DNA of 64,000 nt from Ornithodoros turicata (taxonomy: Eukaryota; Arthropoda; Arachnida; Ixodida; Argasidae). How positions within the stretch are numbered: position 1 is the first letter of the stretch; each line of letters opens with the position of its first letter. The stretch is from assembly GCF_037126465.1 (NCBI RefSeq), contig NC_088202.1:26520213-26584212 (forward strand), read 5' to 3'. Shown here one piece after another: positions 11,326 to 23,060 of this stretch. The translations under genes were made by a program, and so were the position numbers. The notes beneath the pieces are model-generated. The model saw nothing but the letters and a program-made list of their open reading frames with translations. It was not told the origin of the DNA and searched no databases.

Positions 11326-12635
11326 AGTAGGTTCAGCCACGTGTCAAATAGGCTCTGGCATGTTTACGCGTGGAAACACGTGCGTTTTCACTGCACTTGC
11401 CGAATATTTGCACACGCCAACGAGCATATCTTAAAGCTTTCATTAGACAATCTCCATAGAGAACGTCAGTGTGCACATGTGCAACTTGTGTTCTATTTGA
11501 GTGTCACGGAAACTCATGCTACCGCTGTGAGAAAGAAGAGATCCTCACAGATCGGGTCAGATTTCGGTTGCAGTCGCGTGCGCATTGCTCCATTACATCC
11601 AACGTGCTGGTATACCCCCAAAAAGAGAGCCCACCTATAGCGTGATCTTACATCGATAATACTGTTTTAACAATATTACAGCATACAATAATATAATTAT
11701 AGTGTTATAACATGAAAAACAAAAAGAAAAGCAATACAGCGTGTCTCGTAATTTATGTATCTGTTGTGCATTGGTACAACTATATCCTACGAAGCCATTT
11801 GTAAGTGCTTGCAGGGTGTGATGGTGTTTCTCAGTATCTTGTGTAAGTCAGGAGAGGTCAGCCGGCTGTGGCCAGCAAGCGAAGCACACACATGCCCCCA
11901 CGTGGGAAAAGACAGGAAATAACTGTGAAACGACGAGTGCGAACGACGAAAGGGAAATGTACAAGGGTAACAGCAGGAGAGACTCCAAATGAACTTAGCC
12001 TGGACGACTGTCCGAACGGGACATCCATGTTAATGTTACAGTGAGGGCGGCAGTGGCACCCATAGATAACGTAGCAGGGGGTGTGAGACCCTTACTTGAC
12101 AAAAACAATGTGTGTGCCACTGACTTGGTTACAAGTGTAGAGCTCTCCTTCGTATTCTTAGAAAGTATACAATTTTGCCACGCACGTTTCTCAGAACCGT
12201 TATTCGAGATCTGCATGGCCACATGTGTAATGTGGAAAAAGGGAAAAGGATGGCCATTGGTCCGCTCGTTTCTCGTCATTTTTTACGTTTAATTGGTTCA
12301 TAAGTCTGGGAAAGTGAGTATGGCCGCTTTATTTAACTATGGTGACTTATGGTTTCGCCTTACATTGTAAGCGGAAAATTGTGTGACCATGTGGTACCCG
12401 GGTTTGGAACCCTTTTAAGCAAGGTTGCTGGGTTTGGCTATTCTATTCTGTACTTTGGAACAGAATCCTGTCTTGGTTAAACATTCAATTAAATTGTTAT
12501 ATTTACTGGACATCGTGACTGTTCGCTTGAGCACGTCCAATTTTAACCCACCCAGAGCTACTGCGAACCCAACAAGTCTGAACATCGACCACCTCGGATC
12601 GTCGCATTATGAATCAGCCATTATTAAATCAAGCA
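11326..12635. other. no recognisable gene
   Basis: Short ORFs only. A plus-strand frame at about 12030-12290 is free of stops for 83 codons but has no recognisable domain and no splice context. Confidence 0.3.
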
Positions 12636-14118
12636 ATCAATCAGAATGTGCTACTGGCGGGCCTCTGGTTTGGAAAAACCAGACCTTGGCAAACCGCATC
12701 TGCAGTGCTTTCTAAATTCTTTTGTTGACACAATGAACAACTTTTCATCATCTGGGTTCACGTAGACCAGGAAATCTGGAGGTCAACAGACAACAAGAGC
12801 CTTCCCTGGTCCCTGCACGGTCGACAGTGTGGCACGGTACCAGATTTTAAACATGGCCCAGTTCAAGGGAAAGTATGGCTGCTTGTGGTGTGAGTACAAA
12901 GGGGAAGTGGTAGAGGTGCACAGCGGCCATGCTAGAGTTTACCCGGTTACAAATAATTTGCCTCGTCCAAGGACGCAGGAAAACATCATGCACAACGCTG
13001 AAATTGCAGAGGCAAAAGGGCGGTCTTCTCAGGGTATCAAGGGGCACGACATCCTGTTCTTGGTAGCGTTCTTCAACGTTGTGACAGGGTGTGTAGTGCA
13101 TTACATGCACGCCGTCTATGCTGGTTTTGTTCGAAGCACGGCATCCATATGGTTCAGCAACAAACAAGACATCTCTACCACTTGGGTGGAAGACTAGATG
13201 AAATTGACGGCAGACATAGGAGCTTGAGGTCGGTATGGGAATTATCCCGTCTCCCGCAATTGGTCAAAAAGTGGAAATATTGGAAAGCGCCGGAGTGGCG
13301 CAATATTCTGCTTTTCTTTTCACCACTGGTACTGAAGGGCATTTTGCCCCGAAAGTATTACAAGAACTGGTTTACCATTACCGGTTTGTGTGTATCATGC
13401 ATCATCTACTTAAAAAGGATGTGCTTGGACATATGGCCGACCTGCAAAAACACATGGGATCCTTCTTGGCGGAATACCAAAAGATGTATGGTAAGACGCA
13501 CATGAAATACAACACACACCTAATGATCCATTTAGTGCAGTGTGTGAGGAACTGGGGATCTTTGTGGAACTACTCCACATTTACGTTCGAGAACATGAAC
13601 GGCCGGCTGCTAAAGCTGGTGCATGGAGAACGCTACGCCGCGGAACAAATTGCTGAGAAGTATTTGTTTATGCAAAACATCTCAAGAAAGTTGTCAAACC
13701 TCCCAGTGCACCGTTAAACAAGTTGTGCCAAGCCTCTTCTTGATGAGCTACTGAAGGCATACAAGCCCCACAAGAAAATTCATGGTTCCAGTAATATTGT
13801 ACTGTATGGAAAAGGAAAGGCATCGCATGGAAAGCTATTTTCTTAAAAGTTCACTCGCGGCCCGTTCACCTTTTCCGTTCCTCGACTGTATACATCACGG
13901 CGATGGAATTCTTATGTGAGAGCTGGAGAGAGGTTTGGACTGATTTTGGAAATATACGTTTGTGAGGAAAGAACTGCGGTTCCGGCAGAAGCAAGAACGG
14001 CTCCAGTAATGATAATATTCCAAGGTTTCAACACAAAGCAAACTTTACTTCGTGTTCCGCAGATGACTTCCGCACAGACAGCTTTGCATGTGCTGAACGA
14101 TCTGAAGAAGTTATCGTG
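12636..14118 (+). pseudogene. Transposase_21 / DUF4218 transposase (EnSpm/CACTA-like), decayed
   Basis: The Transposase_21 signature runs through FVDTMNNFSSSGFT (near 12722, followed by TAG where Trp is expected), FPGPCTVDSVARYQILNM and FKGKYGCLWCEYKGE (12829 on). After a frame change come WKAPEWRNILLFFSPLVLKG and LPRKYYKNWF (near 13285-13370). After another frame change comes the DUF4218 part: LLKKDVLGHM, KYNTHLMIHLVQCVRNWG, SLWNYSTFTFENMNGRLLKL and VHGERYAAEQI (13400-13650). A weaker continuation (LLDELLKAYKPHKK; MIIFQGFN) reaches about 14118. All three frames are used, with several stops, so this is a fossil. Such proteins excise CACTA-type transposons. Confidence 0.8.
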
Positions 14119-14499
14119 ATTGATGCGTCACAAGCCGAAAAATGCATTGCCTTGGCCATTGACAGGTCAATACACTTGTTTGCATTGCATGATAATCTTG
14201 TTGTTGAGGCTACCTGACCATGTACCTTTCACACCTTTCATGCACCTTTCAGCATGCTCCCATGCTGCTCTATTCAGAGTTTATACAATGTCTTGCATAA
14301 CAGTTTTTGAGCGCATTATTACTAAAGCCAAGTAATGTAAACGAATATATAACTGTCTCATTCTCAGCATGATGCTGACTTCCCTGCTGTTATTGTGTGG
14401 ACATGGAGTTGACAGCATGTACAAATACTGTAAATTGATTGGAGTATGAAGGTGACAACATATTTGAACCTTATTGCCACTACGGAGTAGCCCAGTTAA

Positions 14500-14726
14500 A
14501 ATGTTGCACGTAAGCAAGGAATTTGACATGTCAACAAACATCAACACAGACGTCTGTGGATTACATTTCCAGGAAGTACACAGAAATGCATTCAACAGGT
14601 TGTACATTCACAGTTAACAGGAATGCCTGTTGGCTTACTCAACAAAAAGTCAAAGTCAACAGTCTGTCAAATTAGGAAACAAAACATACACGAGAAGTCT
14701 GTAGAAAGCCCATTTTTGTAAGGGTT
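14500..14726. repeat. right-end fragment related to the 2186-bp TIR element
   Basis: The blocks CAGGAATGCCTGTTGGCTTA, CAACAAAAAGTCAAAGTCAAC, CTGTCAAATTAGGAAAC and AAGTCTGTAGAAAG, ending CATTTTTGTAAGGG, align with 47780-47884, the right end of the insertion in the LINE at 45-48 kb. It lies about 600 bases downstream of the Transposase_21 fossil, so it could be that transposon's right end; this is an inference. Confidence 0.5.
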
Positions 14727-15757
14727 TAAATACCTACCTAGGCAATATAAGAGTTATTAGAGCGCGCAGAAGTCACGGCACGACATAGCCAGCGTTCCAG
14801 TTTTCGCGTTAGTTCCAAAGATTAGAAAGACATAGCTTTAGACAAGTTAACGCTATTCGCATTTATATATTTACAAAATCCGCGTTTGGAGGCTCGAGCA
14901 ATCGAGAGCTGAGCAAGAAAAGCTATAAGCACTGATGGAAGGATGGTGGGGTTCGTTGCCTTTCGTGTCGAGATTGCCTGACATCTCTGGTTATCAGATC
15001 CTAGAATAAGGGAGGGTGAATGACGAAACACACCGAGTTTTTGAGAAATATAAAACGCCAAAGTACAATTATCCGATTACGCCCAAAAAGTAAACTCCGA
15101 ACAGAACCCTGGGCATACCACTTGACGTCATGGCTACGTAATCCTCTCAGCCAGTTTAGCCTTTTACAAACATAATCGGTGTTCGTCTAACGGTCGCACT
15201 CTATGCAATACCACACGCCAAGGAGCTGCGTCTCAGTAACTTCCTACATTCGCGTGTGGTGGGCTCTGTATGCGGCTTGTGTCATACACGCTCCATGACC
15301 CGAAAGCAGTCCTTGTAAGCCTTCAAGAGGTGTTTTTACCACACACACACACACAAAGAAAAAATCTCCGAGAGCCGCATACGCGTCGTCACTGCTGTTG
15401 AGCTGCACGGCAGGCGGACACATTCTCGAGGACAGTATTTAAGTAGGAAGAAAAAAAAAGAAGAAACAGGAAATAATCATGAAACGGGACGTTGACGTTG
15501 ATCCATCGTCGGATTTTGCAGAGGGGGGAGGGGGTGCTGAATAGCTTGCCGTTGTTGGCCGCACACGAGTGGGCATGGACACGCCTATAGCCGAAAAGGA
15601 AAGGAAAATCAGGTGAAGGGTTGCATGTTACTGTTCTTGTTGTTAAATGAATAATGAGCCGAAGCCGAAACTCAGTGGAATAGCAGCGCAGGGAAGGCAA
15701 CGCTCATTCCACGTCAGCGGGGCTGAGCGTGGCCGACTAGTGCATACAGTTCCATCA
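14727..15757. other. no recognisable gene
   Basis: Short ORFs and a short (CA)n tract near 15342-15355. Nothing with recognisable domains. Confidence 0.3.
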
Positions 15758-15900
15758 ACAACAACAACAACACATCGGTGGCCACATGCTTTGGGGCGAT
15801 GGACCTCATTGGAGCAGATGCCGATCTACTGGCCAGAACAGCCGATGGCCGGCCTATATGAGCCTCCGACGGCGAAGACCAGGTGTTCTTAAGCCACGCG
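15758..15900 (-). repeat. SINE-like 3' end with (TTG)n tail
   Basis: On the minus strand the segment ends in TTGTTGTTGTTGTTGATGG after GGTCCATCGCCCCAAAGC. The (TTG)n tail matches the style of the SINE fragment near 3350. The body is not clearly assigned. Confidence 0.35.
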
Positions 15901-16870
15901 GTTTCGTCTCATTCGCATTGGAAAAATGGCAATAACGAAATTCGACGATGAATATCTCAATGTACGTACTCTTTTGAGCGTTTTTAAAGCAGAATAGCAT
16001 TCAACGAGAATTGTCTCCCATTCTGCTAACCCTAGCTCTATTCTAGCGGGGGGGGGGGGGGGGATCGTTTATCTAAAGAAATAAAAACATGAGAAAGAGA
16101 GGGAGGTCTGCTCTGGAAACCCTAAATTAAGGGTTAATGAATGAAGTTTAGGTAATTAGTCATCTAGTAGCTACATACTCCTTAGAAACGGTGTCCGCCT
16201 GCTCCTATAGCTTAAATTAAAAGCGGTATCTATGATGTCCTCATAGTTTGTTTGTGTGTGTTTGTTTTTGTTTTTAAATCTGGCGCAGCTAAAAAAAGGA
16301 AAAATCTATTCCATACGCACTTTCTCGAATGATCTCTGTTTCTTCGTTTTGGTCCGTCTACACATATTATCTAGAAACCAACTCCTGTTCAGCTTTAAAG
16401 CCTGCGGAACAAAGACCATTCGTCGTACCAGGGTTGGTTCCCGAAAATAATAGCATTTCCGATTCTGCTCCTTCACATCTTCCATTTTCATCTATTCCTT
16501 TACATCCTTCCGTCCATTCTCGGCATTGCTCGGTGTCGTGAGGGGGTGTAGAAGAAAAGGCTACTGGAAAAAACGCCCCCGGAGAAAACCTCCCCGGAAA
16601 CCTAGCCCGGCCTGTGAGTCTTTCTTCTTCATCACAAAGGTAGCATCAATGGAGAAACATTTGCGTGGCACTCAAATAGAACCACTATGCGCACTCACTT
16701 TCGCTGTAGGGATTCTCTAAATCTTGGATGCATTAAAATACGCTCGTTGCTATACGCAGGTATTCGGGAACTGCAGTGCAAGCACAGGTGGTTCCACGCG
16801 TAAACGTGCTACAGTTTATTCGACGCGTTCCTGAACCTTAATGATTCATTAGCTAACGAAACGCTTTACC
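15901..16870. other. no recognisable gene; G-homopolymer
   Basis: A run of 16 G residues lies at about 16047-16063. The stretch 16555-16610 is rich in CCCCGGA/AAAC motifs like those near 35130. No gene recognised. Confidence 0.3.
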
Positions 16871-16874
16871 GAGC

Positions 16875-17300
16875 ATGCGAAGCACGTGTTGGGAAGTCAT
16901 TTCACGGGTAGCTGCACAGTATTATCAGCGGAAAGTGCGCAATAATAAACGTCTACTTTTACGCTGAATTCATCCGATGTGGCCCTGGAGTCCCGGTTTG
17001 TAGTTCATCAGCTAATTTCCTGGAACAATTGCCAGGATCAACACGTGCTTCGTGAGATCATACGACGCACATATATACTGAGGGACGGGCTAGGGACTCT
17101 AAATCACATCGTCTGTTTCAACAGGTAAGCCTCTTCGATGCTGCCCGAAACGAATGGCCTGTCTCGATGTACTTGTCCTAAACGAGCGATTTCATGATTC
17201 TTCCCAAGAAGTCTATCGGAAGCTCTGACACCATGTCTTGCCTTCGTACAATCTTCACCTTCGCTGTCACCTTCGGTAAGTCATAATCGACATGGGGAGA
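16875..17300 (+). promoter_or_regulatory. 5' region of a secreted-protein gene, copy B (intact TATA)
   Basis: TATATA at 17072-17077 is followed about 28 bases later by CTCTAAATCACA, a plausible start region, then AACAG|GTAAGC (a donor-like site at 17125) and ATG at 17233. The whole stretch is paralogous to 9750-10591 on the other strand, which supports it as a duplicated gene 5' end. Core promoter positions are inferred from spacing only. Confidence 0.5.
17233..17275 (+). CDS. first coding exon, signal peptide, copy B
   Basis: The ATG (context GACACCATG) opens MSCLRTIFTFAVTFG, a short basic start followed by a hydrophobic core, then a good donor GTAAGT after 43 coding bases (phase 1). This is what a first exon of a secreted tick protein looks like. 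No downstream exon was recognised before the foldback at 17379 and the repeats beyond, so the gene may be truncated or continue far away. The protein family is unknown. Confidence 0.45.
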
Positions 17301-17378
17301 TAAACAAGAGCAGCATTCCGGGACACCCCTCTGAAACCCGACATGATCTAATAGCAGAGCACTACGCAAGGAAGCTAG

Positions 17379-17531
17379 CCCAGGCAGCACAATGTACTGA
17401 AAGTCGAGTGCAATAGGGGTGGACGGGTAGGTGGAAGGCCTTGAACGCAATCGTGAAGCTAAAGAACATTGATAAGACACGTACCGCCCACCCCTATTGC
17501 ACTCGACTTTCAGTACATTGTGCTGCTTGGG
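17379..17531. mobile_element. 153-bp foldback MITE, 44-bp arms
   Basis: The arms CCCAGGCAGCACAATGTACT..AGGGGTGG and its reverse complement ending TTGGG are nearly identical over about 44 bases, around a spacer of about 65 bases. The high arm identity suggests a recent insertion. Flanks show only AG in common, so the target duplication is unclear. Confidence 0.7.
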
Positions 17532-17699
17532 AGGTTTACAGGGTGGTGCGTGAGTACGTGAGGAGGAACAGATTTGAGCAGCGTGAGGGGGCTATATCTG
17601 AGGTGAACAATTCCCTTCTCGCGCCCCGATCTCATAACAACACCGATAACACGCCAGGGAACTTTCGCGTAAGATAAAGAATAAGACGTGATGTATAAC

Positions 17700-18700
17700 T
17701 GTGGGAACGAGCATGAAACTTTCCAGATATCGGGAGATTGCCGGACGAAATTGGCTGGTTGGCGAATGTGATAGTCTTCTGGACGACAATTTGACTAAAT
17801 ACGAGTTCTAAAGGTGCAGCAAGGACAACAGCTACGGTCCGTAGACGATATACCGATTACGTAATTTTATGATGATGCCGTCAATGTCAAGTTGGTATCA
17901 AGAGTTATTACGAGCTAAAATAGAGGAAATTGACAATTTGGCACCAGTGAGTGCCACTTATGCGACGATTTGACAAAATGTATGAAGTATTTAGATTGGG
18001 CTTTTTGGTGTAAATCCACATGCGACCAAAGAACAAACACGAAACAACAACATATCGATTTGTGTGTGACCTCGTCTCCTGTTTGTTCTGTGGTCGCTTG
18101 AAAATTAGCAATTTGACCAAACGCTATTTCGCTGGCTGTAGCAAGGGAAACAGGTGTGGGCCGCGGACCCATAGCTATTAAGCATGGATATAGAGACTGC
18201 GTAATTAAATGATGACATCTTCGATATCACGTTTATATCAAGAGTGTGGGAACTTCTCTACCTTCTGTCCCTCAAAGGACGATAGTCCCACTCTCGGGGT
18301 CGTCCCTGACCCGTTCGCCCTCCCGGAGGAAGTACAGACAACATCGTAAGGAACAAAGCAATGGTTTATTTTACCATTCGATGCAAACCGCAGGCTGGCT
18401 CGGCTCCGTTCCGTGACCCAGCTTCTCTCGGGAATGTCCCCGCGCTTTCTTCTCTTTTAATCGTCCTTTTAACTTGGCAATCGCGCCACTCCAGCGCCCT
18501 CACTCTGGCACGTGTGTGGTCCCTCTCCGATTGCGAGCGGCTAATCTAATATGACACTGCCATACTGATAACCTCTATTGCTCGAGATAACTCCGTGGCG
18601 GCCTTGATACAACCTGCTGTGAATCCAGACAAGAGTTATCACGAAATAAAATGGAAGATTTGGACAATTTGGCGTCTGCGAGTGCTACCTGGGTTTCGAT
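17700..18700. repeat. diverged tandem repeat, ~340-bp unit
   Basis: Blocks recur in order: GCAGCAAGGACAACAG.., GACGATATACCGATTACGTAA.., TATCAAGAGTTATTACGA and GACAATTTGGCACC (17815-17945), then GTAGCAAGGGAAACAGG.., GACTGCGTAATTAAATGATG, TATCAAGAG and, after the LTR insertion, TTATCACGAAATAAAATGG and GACAATTTGGCGTC (18138-18680). Function unknown. Confidence 0.5.
18245..18631 (-). mobile_element. solo LTR, 387 bp
   Basis: The insertion begins TGTGGGAAC and ends CCAGACA (TG..CA ends). It splits the tandem repeat at CAAGAG, with AGAG (up to CAAGAG) on both sides as target duplication. A minus-strand AATAAA at 18370-18365 and TTAAAA-like elements upstream of it suggest transcription on the minus strand. 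No internal retrovirus-like genes are present, so it is a recombined LTR. Clade not determined. Confidence 0.6.
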
Positions 18701-20969
18701 CAAACGCGACTTCGTTGGAACAGAAATTTTGGTGCACCACTACACACATTCCGAATAAAAGGCGTGTATATTCCCAAATCCCTGGAGTGGCTAGGAATAC
18801 AGAAAGTCAGCGACACAAGATGCGGTGCAGAGGTAGAGAACACTGAGTCAATTTTATTTTAGTGTATTTACAATACTGGTTTTCCCATACTTGTGGGTAT
18901 AGTCGCAGCTGGATAGGTCGCAGGGCAATTTACAACACAAGAACAGACAACAGATGTTGCAGTTTCTAACTTAAAGCCCCCATGTCAGATTTTGCCTTCC
19001 AGAGGTAGGAAAATTTCATTGAATGGCTGAAGTGTGGGAAAGGAAAATCAGTGAGGAAACCAAAATAACACGAAAATGAGCTTTTTTCTGGGGATCCATT
19101 TTGAAACGCGTTCGGCGGTGTGTTATTGCATCTCTGAATGACAATGCACGTCTGCCGCTCCCCGCCCGGAAAGGAAAATTTCCGTGACATGATCCAGTGG
19201 GTGAAAGTATTTCTACCGAGGCGACATTCGTCCCTTACAACTACAAATGTAGAGTGCATCGAATGCATCGTACGGAGTTTGTTGTATTACATTGTTTTTT
19301 GTTTTTTTATTGCGTGTTGGCGCCGCGAAGTAACTGTGGCTATGAGCGGCGTACAGACGTCGACCGATGTCTATTGTATTTAGTAGTACAGTTATGCGTA
19401 GAAAATTTAAGGTGCTCCAAAACTAAAATGCATAGCAATCAGCGAGTTCCAATAAGCTTGGAACGAAACAACAATAACGCGGTTTGATAGCGCGACCCCT
19501 TCCTTCCATCCCAGCCTACACATTTCAACTTGATCTCCAATGTTTATTGTAGATTTCCAATAACCATTTGTATGGATCCATGGTATGAAGGCTGGCATCG
19601 GATTGAGTGGTAGTAGAGGCTCGAACAGGGCACAATATCGCTGATGCCGATTAGATACCCAACGTCAAAAATAAAGTTCTTCTTGAGTAGATTTGGAGAT
19701 AACGCTAAACAAGTGCTACGCTCCCTTGAGAACATTATCTATTGCTCGAGGAAGGGTAATCAGAGGCCTCACACACGCGTGCCGCATGTGCATGGCTTGC
19801 AGTCAGCTATTCTGTGCCCCGAGGGCTCTCGACCACTAAATAGAATAAAGCTCCCCCCCCCCCCCCCCCCCGATGATGAATAATTCGTAATGAAACCAGG
19901 TTTTCAGGCATTGTTTTTGCCTTTGCTCGATGTAGTGCTGCTTCTGTCGATGTTAAGAAGTGCATACGCTTTCGAGCAGTTCTTGTGCCTCGTGAACCTC
20001 AACAAGTAGTTATAGCGACCTGGTCTGAACGTGCATTTTGACAAGCTACACTATAAGTAATATGATAATTAAGAAGTAATAATGAAGACAAGTGCAGAGA
20101 ATGGCATCATCTTAATTAGTACATTAAGGGTATGGGCTTGCAACATAGCAGCCTCCCCGGATATGATGCGCGAATACGGAGCAAAGAGAGGCGCAGAGAA
20201 AAAAGAAGGAAAATACAGATGGAGCAGTTATGCAGGGGGGTCATTGTGTGAAAAAATTTAATTATTTCACTTTCTCTGATTTTCTCTGTTTCATGTTAAA
20301 TGAAAGCAAAATCAACAATACAGTGTATAAACCGACAATTTCGGTGCTCGTGAACGTTGGGATAATCGTTCGTGAAGAACTATGTACGAGGAACTTGAAA
20401 CGCCTTTCAAATTTTCCGTGTCTCATGTGGAAAGGCAGGTCATTTGTTTCTGTTGGTGCGTCAAGTGAAGTTTTTTATTGATGGATTGTATATGCGAATA
20501 CGTAATAATGCCGTTTCTTTTCTATATTTTTTACGCTAGGGTACTTTGCTATAATTGCGGTCAGTTCCAGGGATTTTATTACCCCCCCCCTCCTGAGATT
20601 GCCTAATACAGCTTGACCACCAATGCATATGCCCAGAGATATGTATCCATAAACATATACCGCCCTATGGTTCGCTCACTCGAAATCACGCAGACATCTT
20701 ATCACGCCGGGTCCCGCATCTTGATTTCTATGAGCATTGCTGATAGAGCCAGACGAACAACAATGACTCTCTTCGGTGCTGATACGAATTGCGCAACGGA
20801 CTAAAACATAATACCCGCCGTTTGAATTCAGCATGAGAGAGCCGCGACGATATGGCAACGAAAAATCTTGCCAAGATACGAGGCACAAAAGTGAACTTGC
20901 ACGGCAAATCGCCGGCAGTCCGAACATTTACGCGGCAGCCGACACCTACGCGCTCTGGTGCCAAGAACG
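18701..20969. other. no recognisable gene; C-homopolymers
   Basis: Anonymous sequence with short ORFs. Poly-C runs lie at about 19853-19870 and 20582-20590. No domains, TIRs or tandem structure recognised. Confidence 0.3.
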
Positions 20970-21271
20970 GTCGATACTAGGGCTCGGGATCTAACACGTC
21001 CTTCCGATTTTCGTTTAAAACGTTTCCGTTTAAACGTTTTATACGCCGTTTAGATTAACGTATAGTCTCGAAAACCCTTCCTTATGAAACGTTTAAACGT
21101 TTTGTTAATGCGAAACGTTTAAGCGTGTCCTTAATGTGAAACATTTAAGCGTTTTGTTAAAATGAAGCGGTTGAACGTTATGTCAAGGTGAAGCGTTTAA
21201 ACGTCTTGTTAATACGAAACGCAACGCCTTTCGAAACGGATAGCTATTTAAGCAACTTCTTATCTTTATTA

Positions 21272-21354
21272 ATGGGAAACATGGACGCGCCAGGCATTAC
21301 GGGGACAGAGACAGAAGCTGTCCCCGTTATGGCTGGCGCGTCCATGGTTCCCAT
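21272..21354. repeat. 83-bp hairpin, ~35-bp arms
   Basis: ATGGGAAACATGGACGCGCC and the following CAGGCATTACGGGGACAG pair with CTGTCCCCGTTATGGCTG.. and GGCGCGTCCATGGTTCCCAT, leaving a loop of about 10 bases. Near-perfect foldback inside the hAT-like element. Confidence 0.7.
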
Positions 21355-21683
21355 CAGTAATTACCAACTACGCCAGTTTCTCACTGTCTTATAAGTAGCT
21401 TATTACTTCAGTTCGTATTTGGCTTTTAAGCAACGCTATGTGTGTTCATTTTCGTTGTACATTTCATTATGAACAGACATGTTTCTCTGCAGTTTGAAAC
21501 ATGTCGAGCTCGTAATGGCGGTGATGACGTTTGAATCTTTTGGGTAGTTTATATTAAAAATTCCGTATTTATCTTCTTTACGCGAGTAGTATTTTGGTGA
21601 AAAGACGCGGAAGATTGTGACCTTGAGCGACTACTTGAGCCTGAAGCATGTTACCTGCTCTTTCCTACTAGTTCCCACTATTG

Positions 21684-21932
21684 CACTCTAAAACCAGAAC
21701 ATTTGCCAATTACGCCTTAAGAACCAATCACTGTCCCGAATGATATCATTCCTGCGCCAGAGTGGGAAGAAAATGATGAGCACGACTTTTGTGGCATCAT
21801 ACACTGACGCGAATTCCCACAAAGAGCCGTACACCTCCCGTTATGAACAAATTGGGGTGGAGAAAAGGATAATACCTAGAATTGTAATTCTGCCGGACGA
21901 GCTCGATGAGATAAAGCTCTGTTTTTGGAGTG
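21684..21932. mobile_element. 249-bp palindromic MITE, CACTCT family
   Basis: Left end CACTCTAAAACCAGAAC; right end, reversed, CACTCCAAAAACAGAG. Inner parts (AATGATATCATTC; ACACCTCCCGTT) resemble the MITEs at 45966-46204 and 51134-51262. It is nested in the hAT-like element. Confidence 0.55.
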
Positions 21933-22639
21933 TCAGCGACCCAATGCCATGAGTCCACGAGTTCGGAGTTCGGTGATGGAGTTCGCTTCGGAGTTTGGAG
22001 AGGAGCGGAGTTCGGTGCACGCTGCGAACGGGGTCGTGGCAACGCTCTATTAACCACCAAGAAACGGAATAAAATGCGCTCTGCGCTGTGACTCTTCTTT
22101 ATTAAACATAAGACGATCACAAATGAGCGGGACAAAGTAATATGCCACTTAACGATACCCTGCACTGTCTTTCAAGGAAAGTAAGCTGTAGTGTTTAGAG
22201 GAGGGAAAAAAAACGAATATTTGCAACTCACTTCTTTCTTATAATAATATCACCCTCGTGGTCATTGTAACATATACAAATGATGAACAATAACTGGCCG
22301 TGTTTAACGCACATGTGATATGTCGCTTATTGTAACCAAAAAAGAAAGAAAAGGGAACGCTGCCTGAAAAAACGTTTACGTACGTATTCGTACCGTGAGA
22401 CGTTTTATGTAAACGAAAACGCTTAAACGTATCCTGGGAAAACGTTTAAACACGTATACGTGCTGTTGAACGTATATCTAACAGAACACGTTTAAACGTG
22501 TTTAAGAAAACGTTTAAATCCGTGAAATCTGTGAAACGTGTTACAAAACGCGTTTCTTAAGAAAACGTTTAAACGTTTAATAGAGAGCTGAAGTCGATAC
22601 CCCTTGTATCGTAGTTCCAAAGTCATATACGTATTCGCA

Positions 22640-23060
22640 ACGGTTTATGCTATTGCCCTTCTACTGCAATTATATAGGGACGCGATGGCAAACTCCATAA
22701 AAGGCTGCAGCAGAGCCCTTTAAAACGGACAAAAACACCTTTAATCATGGTGACAAGGACAAACTAATAGAATGACGCGACGACTTATGTTATGCCCCTC
22801 TCCTGTGATTGTATCGGAGACTACCGCAGGATTTGGAAAAGGCTGCAGCAGGGTCCTTTACAATGACTCAAATGACTTGTATCATGGTGCCAAAAGACAC
22901 TATGAACGGCTTGTACTGGGATTGTAACAGAGGCCACTGCGACGTTCGGCAGCAGATCGAACCCTTTAAATCCTGCGAAGTCCTTTTAATCATAGTGCCA
23001 GGGCGTACCTGTTTCCCCTGTATATGGAAAGGAAGCGTTTGAGGAAACTGCCTCCAAAAC
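22640..23060 (+). repeat. degenerate tandem repeat
   Basis: The phrase GGCTGCAGCAGAGCCCTTTA..TTTAATCATGGTGAC recurs as GGCTGCAGCAGGGTCCTTTA..TTGTATCATGGTGCC and CGGCAGCAGATCGAACCCTT..TTTAATCATAGTGCC (about 22702, 22845, 22948). Copies are diverged and unevenly spaced. Confidence 0.45.

Larger units (their letters stand above)
20978..22592. mobile_element. 1.6-kb non-autonomous hAT-like element with AAACGTTTAAACG arms
   Basis: An identical 8-bp direct repeat GTCGATAC flanks it (20970-20977 and 22593-22600), the hallmark of hAT insertion. Ends TAGGGCTCGGGAT and (reverse) TTCAGCTCTCTAT are weakly similar, sharing GCTC at the same place. Both arms (21005-21235 and 22365-22585) are packed with variants of the palindrome AAACGTTTAAACG. 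No transposase is encoded. Two smaller palindromes are nested inside. Confidence 0.7.

Noticed and set aside
20978..22592. CRISPR-like array of AAACGTTTAAACG repeats
   Set aside because: Spacers are irregular, motifs are palindromic and inverted at the two ends, and the element has an 8-bp transposon duplication in eukaryotic DNA.
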